Shown piece after piece: positions 58,795-64,000 of a stretch of DNA of 64,000 bases. The translations under genes were made by a program, and so were the position numbers. Origin of the DNA: Microvelia longipes (lineage: Eukaryota; Arthropoda; Insecta; Hemiptera; Veliidae); contig JACMZG010001863.1 in assembly GCA_018340805.1 (NCBI GenBank), positions 27,428,342 through 27,492,341 of the forward strand, in the 5' to 3' direction. Under the pieces are notes generated by a model that worked only from the letters and a program-made list of their open reading frames with translations, had not been told where the DNA came from and made no database searches. Position 1 is the stretch's first letter. The number at the start of each line of letters is the position of its first letter.

Positions 58795-59150
58795 AGGTTC
58801 AAAATAGACCTAGAGGTGATACTAAATTTTTAAACCATAATGTTTGCACCAAGTTTTAATTTTCCTGCATTATCAAATACATTTATCTACATATCCACTT
58901 AAATACATACACGCGCCCACATAAACACTAACCACAGACAGACAGACAAAAATCCTTTAACCACTCTGGAGGTCTTAACACACCTGGAACGGATAATGCA
59001 GATTTCTGTTCACAATGCAAACACATTACATTTCTAATATACCCTCGATATAACTGAAGAAACGTAAAAGATGGATATGAATAGAATATGAAGGACTATG
59101 CCTCCTCGGAGCTATTCCTCACAACTCTAGACTTGCTCCCCTTGTATTGC
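58795..59150 (-). repeat. RepA copy
   Basis: Minus-oriented, with ACACTAACCACAGACAGACA, AACCACTCTGGAGGTCTTAA, CACCTGGAACGGATAATGC and AAACACATTACATTTCTAAT. A second, inner 3' piece follows at 59100-59140 (CTCCTCGGAGC, TCTAGACTTGC). Confidence 0.65.
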
Positions 59151-59272
59151 GAAAACCAGGACTGTCGGGTCTCGCCAGGCTCGAACTTGGCATTAAAAGT
59201 TAATCTCACCTCCAATACTAAGGGTATTAACAATACTTCTTCTTCATTCCTCCCATAGTTGACGAGAAAAAT

Positions 59273-59404
59273 AAATATTCAAACTTTTGAGAAGGAATAG
59301 GTCCTAATTAATAACAAAAGAAAACACTAAGTGATTACTTAGTGTTTTTTTTTATTTTTTTTTTATTAATTAGGACCTATTCCTCCTCAAAAGCTTGAAT
59401 ATTT
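59273..59404. mobile_element. Foldback element, 132 bp
   Basis: Arms 59273-59314 and 59363-59404 are 40/42 complementary (AAATATTCAA ... TAGGTCCTAATTAATAA). The inner stem AAAACACTAAGT / ACTTAGTGTTTT (59321-59348) is perfect with a GATT loop. Between them lie A- or T-rich spacers. Possibly a MITE; no coding sequence. Confidence 0.8.
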
Positions 59405-59509
59405 AAAATAGAGGTCCCTATAAAGTTTTTTGTCTGAGAAAAATAAAATAATTTAAAAGAATTATTATGTATTACAAACTATTATAAATAAATATATGCA
59501 CGTTTTAGG

Positions 59510-59665
59510 GTCTTTCAGCCTATCGGAGTATTCACCCTGCGGGAACAACCTTAAGTGGGTAGCATCTACTAACTACATTTTCTTATTCAAACACTATTTA
59601 TATAAACTGAGAAGCTCGAACTTCCAGTGCCAAAATTGAGTGCTTATAAGATTGCGGCCTCGAAG
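59510..59665 (-). repeat. Decayed tRNA-derived SINE
   Basis: CACCCTGCGGGAACAACCTT, AAGTGGGTAGCATCTACTAA, TATATAAACTGAGAAGCTCG and AACTTCCAGTGCC follow the order of the 8.4-kb copy. Box B is barely recognisable. Confidence 0.55.
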
Positions 59666-59924
59666 AAAGATATAAGCTATTATACAAACAATTTTTTTTC
59701 TAGAAATTATGCTGATAATAAATATCAGCATAGCATGGGATATTCGCATCCCATAAATTAAAAAAGAAACAAAACATTAATTTTGCTATTAGTAGAGATA
59801 GCTGACAACAATCTTGTTGAATGGCAGTGAGTAGCACAACCAGGTAGTAGTTTCATTAAAGATAAAATTCAGAGATCTTTTAAAACCTGAATGATTAGAA
59901 TGAGCTTAAATGAAGTCCATTACA

Positions 59925-60075
59925 AATAATGAAAACTACAAAGTCTCCACAAAACAAAACTTTATTGGCAAAGGGTTTTCAACCTCATGCGCTTTTAATG
60001 GCCTCTTTGTAGGTTGAAAGCGGTTTACCAATAAAGTTTTGTTTTGTGGAGAGACTTCGTAGTTTTCATTATTAT
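59925..60075. mobile_element. Foldback element, 151 bp
   Basis: Arms 59925-59985 and 60011-60075 pair over about 60 bp with few mismatches and one 2-nt indel (AATAATGAAAACTAC with GTAGTTTTCATTATT; CAAAACAAAACTTTATTGG with CCAATAAAGTTTTGTTTTG). The 25-nt loop holds GCGCTTTTAATGGCC. A MITE or recent inverted duplication. Confidence 0.85.
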
Positions 60076-60329
60076 TAAAAACCTTGTCCATAAACGTAGC
60101 AGTGCTTGGTAAAATAAACGTAATTTTTTAATCAAAATTCGCTAAACAATATTGACAGAAAAAACTTACATAGAAAAAAATCCCATGACTAAGACAAGAT
60201 CAAGGTACCTGAAACAGATAAGAAAGTGTTGATATATAATTCAATAGATACAGAGTGTGAAATATTCTAATACAAGTAAACATAATTTATCTTTCCACAA
60301 TGATACACTTGTATACAGATATAAAAAAT

Positions 60330-60330
60330 G

Positions 60331-60391
<61 letters not shown>

Positions 60392-60432
60392 ATATATATA
60401 TTTATATATATTATATATATATATAATATTAT
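60330..60432. repeat. (AT)n microsatellite with phase switches
   Basis: About 100 bp, at least four TT/AA switches. Confidence 0.96.
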
Positions 60433-60569
60433 CAGTGAGTTCTCTACCACCTGCTCCCTTCATGACTTGAACCTCACATTTATTTCATGTTTTGCCATTA
60501 GCCCAAATGGCTGTCAGCCAATTACCACGTCCAAATAGTAGGCCAATAGAATTATGTCAGCCTTCTATA

Positions 60570-60589
60570 CGTTCTATATATATAGAACG
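60570..60589. repeat. Perfect 20-bp palindrome
   Basis: CGTTCTATATATATAGAACG is its own reverse complement. No known site is assigned. Confidence 0.8.
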
Positions 60590-60599
60590 ATTCTAACTA

Positions 60600-61050
60600 C
60601 TGGACTATACACACGTGAATAAGACTAGCTGGTTAAATGGAAGAAGAGACATGTGGTCTCAATCCTGCCAGCTAAAATATATCATTTTAATAAATATGAT
60701 AAAAAAAATACACGAAGTTCAGGTACATGTTTTTCTAGTTTTTCTTTATATATGAAGTTGTGGTTAGAATTACCTTTTAACTTAGGTAAAACACATCGGA
60801 CAGAAGGAACTGAAAATGTTAGATTTTGAGAATTTTCTTTGTTTTTCACATCATAATTTATCTTTATACCAAATTTCAAGTGCCTACGTTTGCCGGAAGT
60901 GCCTTATAAATTTGATGAGTCATTGTTAAAACTGCCTAACTTTGAGCCTTCATCTCTCATTACCAAAGACCTAAGATATGTAATTCGGTAGAATGGGTCA
61001 GCTCATCAAGATCATTTAGTTAATATTAAAATTATACTTTTTAATGCCCG
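60600..61050. other. No gene seen
   Basis: The minus ORF 60682-60879 has no recognised motif. Confidence 0.35.
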
Positions 61051-61054
61051 TAAT

Positions 61055-61165
61055 AAAAAGATACGAGGGGGTGAAATAGCTTTGAGATGCTTTCAGTAAA
61101 TGATGTACGACAGTGACTGCTAGACTTGGCGGAGGCACTACCGTGCCCCCAGATTTGAACAAGGA
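61055..61165 (+). repeat. RepC dispersed repeat copy
   Basis: Inverse orientation of 30640-30775: GGGGGTGAAATAGCTTTGAG, ATGCTTTC, TGCTAGACTTGGCGG, CACTACCGTGCCCCC. Confidence 0.6.
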
Positions 61166-61169
61166 TTGA

Positions 61170-62470
61170 AATAGTTTTTTATATCGTATATGATAGACAA
61201 GCTCATTTCTTTTGAAACTTGACTCTAAAGTCCAAGTGATACAGATCTAACTAGAATGCATTAACCAGTATAATCAAGAAAGAAATGGATTGTTGAGAAA
61301 GAAATTTGCGCCCAGCTTGCGGATCTCCGCGCCAATATTGTTTTTAATAAGTAGAAAAATTTATTAAAATAAATAAAACTAGGGGAATCAGTGTAACCAG
61401 TGTGGTAAGAAAATGCAAATATTAAAAGGAGAGAACTAAAGAAATTTTAATAAAACTTGACTTTTTAAGTTTCTTGACAAAAAAAACTCAGCTAAACTAA
61501 ATAAAATAGACACAAGGAAAACAAAGTTTAACATTGAGGGAAATATTGGTTTGTTAAACTTTCAGTCTAAATTTGTTTAGTTTAAAGAAATAGCAATTTA
61601 AGTTTTTCTTGTACTTTTTAAAGTCTAACTAAATAGCTAAATTTGAAATAAAGTGGTAATAAACGTACTTATTTAAATTCTTAAAAAATTAACTTTTTAA
61701 GGAAATGTATTTAAGTTTGTTTAAACGGTAATGACTGCAATTGCATGTTTCATTACTATTTCAAGTTTTTTAAAATTTAGTTTCAATTTAATCTTCTTTT
61801 TAATACATGGAATCACAAAAAATACAATTGATGTTATTAAACTAAATACATGACATCAGTTTTAGAAACTCTTATTTAAATAATTCCTATAGAACTTGGG
61901 TAAAATTTATAACTCTATTTAATAAAACTTGGGTAAATAACTAAAGTAATTAAAATTTTGTACTATCATTTAAAAGCATACGTGTTTACTTTAATTCTGA
62001 AAAATGTTTTCTAAATAACAATAACATTAAAAGAAAAACACGTTGCAGAATAAACAACAATCATTTACAATCATTTTACTTTTTTAATAAAATCTTGGCC
62101 TTTTAATGATTTTTATTGAAAATATTTCTCTTTTATTTTTCTGATTATCGATATAATTATCGTTTTATTTTGTGTTAATCAGATAATAAGAATAGTTAAT
62201 CAGACTTGTGTAATATGTTATTGTATTTTGTAAAAGGACCTAGGTCCGTATATGTACAAATAAATAAATAAACAATTAACACCCACAATTTAATCATAAT
62301 AATCTAGTTTCTTTTTCTTAGTACAGTTCATAAGTTCATTTTTAGTTTGGTTGACAAATGGACTTACTTCTGGACGCCACTGTTCTATTATTCTACATTC
62401 GTATTTCATCTAAGTATGCGGAAACTAGGCAATGAAATATTTAATAGAGACACTCTTGCAGCTTAAACAG
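61170..62470. other. No gene seen
   Basis: Very AT-rich, with no recognised motif. TAATAATAAG-type and AATAAATAAATAAA runs near 62262 are simple. Confidence 0.4.
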
Positions 62471-62484
62471 TGGATCCTTAATAA

Positions 62485-63200
62485 AAAACTGGATCAGCAG
62501 GTTCAGGTGCACAACCATACGCATGGAAGAGTCAGGTGCTACACATTGTTATCTTTTAGGAAACATTGCAAAAGTTTTCCATGCTGAAGTGTGTGCGCCA
62601 TTTTACAAGGTATTAAACTGAAACTAAGGGGTGGCAAAATAAAGCAATTGTCATCTGTTCTACTATCTGAACTGATGACAACGACAGACGCTCTGTAGGC
62701 TCTCAAATTTCCAAACATAAGTTCTCTGCACGTGAAGGAGTGTTGGGATCATAAGAAAGAATAGCAAAAGATAAAGAGGTGAAAAAGGTATGGGTACCAA
62801 TACTTATGAGTATCCCTGGCAACAAAAGAGCTTTGACTTTGGCCAAGTCAGGAGCATAAACGCTTGAAAATCGACTGATCTAAAAGTTTGGCGAAATCAT
62901 TAATAAAAAGATGGGTTAGAAATAAAGAAATTCATACGTGGAGAAAAAATGAAGGAAGAATAAAATCTAATCAAGATCTTCCCTATATAAATTGATGGAA
63001 CACAAGATTATAGTTGGAGCTTAGTAAATCCAACTTTAGAAACATGGTTCCTTTTATAACTGCATATTGCAATTTAAAAGACAACTTACTCTAAAGGAAA
63101 TTTTTCAAAACCTTCTATGCGAGGAAAAAGAGGAAACAGAGCAGGCTAAAAACCACTTTATAGGTTATTGTGAAGGATATAGTAATATGCATTCAGATTT
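62485..63200 (+). pseudogene. Non-LTR retrotransposon RNase H and C-terminal remnant
   Basis: Plus frames carry RNase H blocks in order: RMEESGATHCYLLGNIAKVF then HAEVCAPF (about 62520-62610, the region of the catalytic Glu), a decayed AIVICS strand (about 62645), then VKKVWVPILMSIPGNKRALT then LAKSGA (about 62780-62857; compare VxWVPGHSGIxGNExAD in intact elements, where the H and second D are lost here). After about 200 bp comes the C-terminal part, QFKRQLTLKEIFQNLLCEEK then EETEQAKNHFIGYCEGY (63072-63180). Many stops and frameshifts. It is the same kind of element as the 44.7-kb remnant. Confidence 0.8.
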
Positions 63201-64000
63201 TTAGCACTGGAGAATTATAGGAAGATCTTGAATCGAACTTGCTTACCTGCCAGGCTAGGCCTCCCCACCCCTCTACCACTACTACTTTCTGGGCTTAACA
63301 TTCCCATTCCTCCGCTAGTACTTCTAATCAAAATAATTTTAAAATAATAAAAAAGCTTAATATCTACCGACCAAATTACTAAAATATTTCCTATTCAATC
63401 AACATAGGTTCAAACATTTCTTCTTTTACTTATCATTTCTTATTTCTCCGGTATGCTTTTAAAAGACTGCACAAAATTTTCTTTACAAAGCTCGTCTTTT
63501 CATTATTAATAATAGAAAAGGTCTTAAGAAATGAGAATCCTATTATTTCCAATTATACCAATAACATTTCACATTTTCTATTGATCTATAAACGACTCTT
63601 AAAATATTTTTTTTAATTATACTCGACATCGATCATTATTAAGAACTTAAACTTAAAAATCATCCAGAGAATCCAGAATAAATATTTTCTACTGTTTTAA
63701 ACAAATATATCAATTATTCCTCCTCTCAAACCCCATGGCGCTAAATTTAACTAATTTCCAATTCAACTTCAAAACAAAAATATTGTTAAAATTATATCAA
63801 CACCCCCTTATGTGCTATGTAGGACTAAAAATAATTCCTAAAAATAAGCCGCAAGATTCGAACGTTCAGAACGTTCTGAAAAAAAAGAGTTTTCTGCAAC
63901 AGGGATCAGGTTTAGAGGGCGTACCCAAGGGCCTTAAAAGGCTGAACGAATGTATCGTGACCGAAGCTCGATTAAGTTGTGCACTAATTCCCAAGGATCT
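63201..64000. other. No gene; palindrome at 63865-63880
   Basis: 63235-63290 (TGCCAGGCTAGGCCTCCCCA) may be the 3' end of the LINE remnant. TTCAGAACGTTCTGAA is a perfect 16-bp palindrome in a 63850-64000 stretch that is richer in G+C (GAGGGCGTACCCAAGGGCC); the window ends there, so any gene or repeat it belongs to cannot be judged. Confidence 0.35.

Overview
The window looks like nuclear DNA from an AT-rich invertebrate, roughly 70% A+T. The evidence is degraded non-LTR retrotransposon coding sequence, tRNA-derived SINEs with pol III boxes, GT-AG introns, MITE-like elements and about ten long (AT)n arrays. There is no operon structure and no long ORF. An arthropod is my best guess (small introns, jockey-like LINE remnants), but nothing in the sequence fixes the taxon.

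Only one gene is reasonably supported: the 3' end of a minus-strand protein-coding gene at about 9.4-11 kb. Three short exons (42 nt, 66 nt and a terminal exon with a stop) are joined by GT-AG introns in matching phase, and an AATAAA signal follows. I do not recognise the protein. Its 5' exons are not found with confidence. Isolated coding-like patches lie at 11.3, 33.3, 50.5, 52.7 and 56.3 kb; some may be exons and others are probably decayed transposon genes. Most longer ORFs come from minisatellites or microsatellites whose unit length keeps a frame open.

The rest is repeats. (i) A dispersed family, called RepA here, is about 790 bp at its longest and present in at least a dozen pieces on both strands (2.6, 5.0, 10.3, 11.5, 11.7, 19.7, 32.6, 34.1, 40.4, 41.5, 47.4, 50.0, 53.2, 57.4 and 58.8 kb). 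(ii) A tRNA-derived SINE family occurs at 8.4, 12.8, 46.0, 53.9 and 59.5 kb. (iii) LINE remnants: a reverse transcriptase scrap at 29.5 kb, RNase H plus C-terminal sequence at 62.5-63.2 kb, and C-terminal sequence at 44.7 kb. (iv) MITE or foldback elements lie at 24.5, 37.6, 39.0, 47.0, 51.2, 59.3 and 59.9 kb. (v) Minisatellites lie at 9.0, 14.5, 16.6, 27.4, 45.4 and 53.6 kb. (vi) Long AT microsatellites are spread throughout.

I found no CRISPR array, no rRNA, no intact tRNA and no gene cluster suggesting a new pathway. The most interesting signals are structural: a hairpin kept inside RepA copies despite sequence change, a 93-nt near-perfect hairpin at 51.2 kb, a two-member MITE family, and a 770-bp element with perfect 26-bp terminal inverted repeats.
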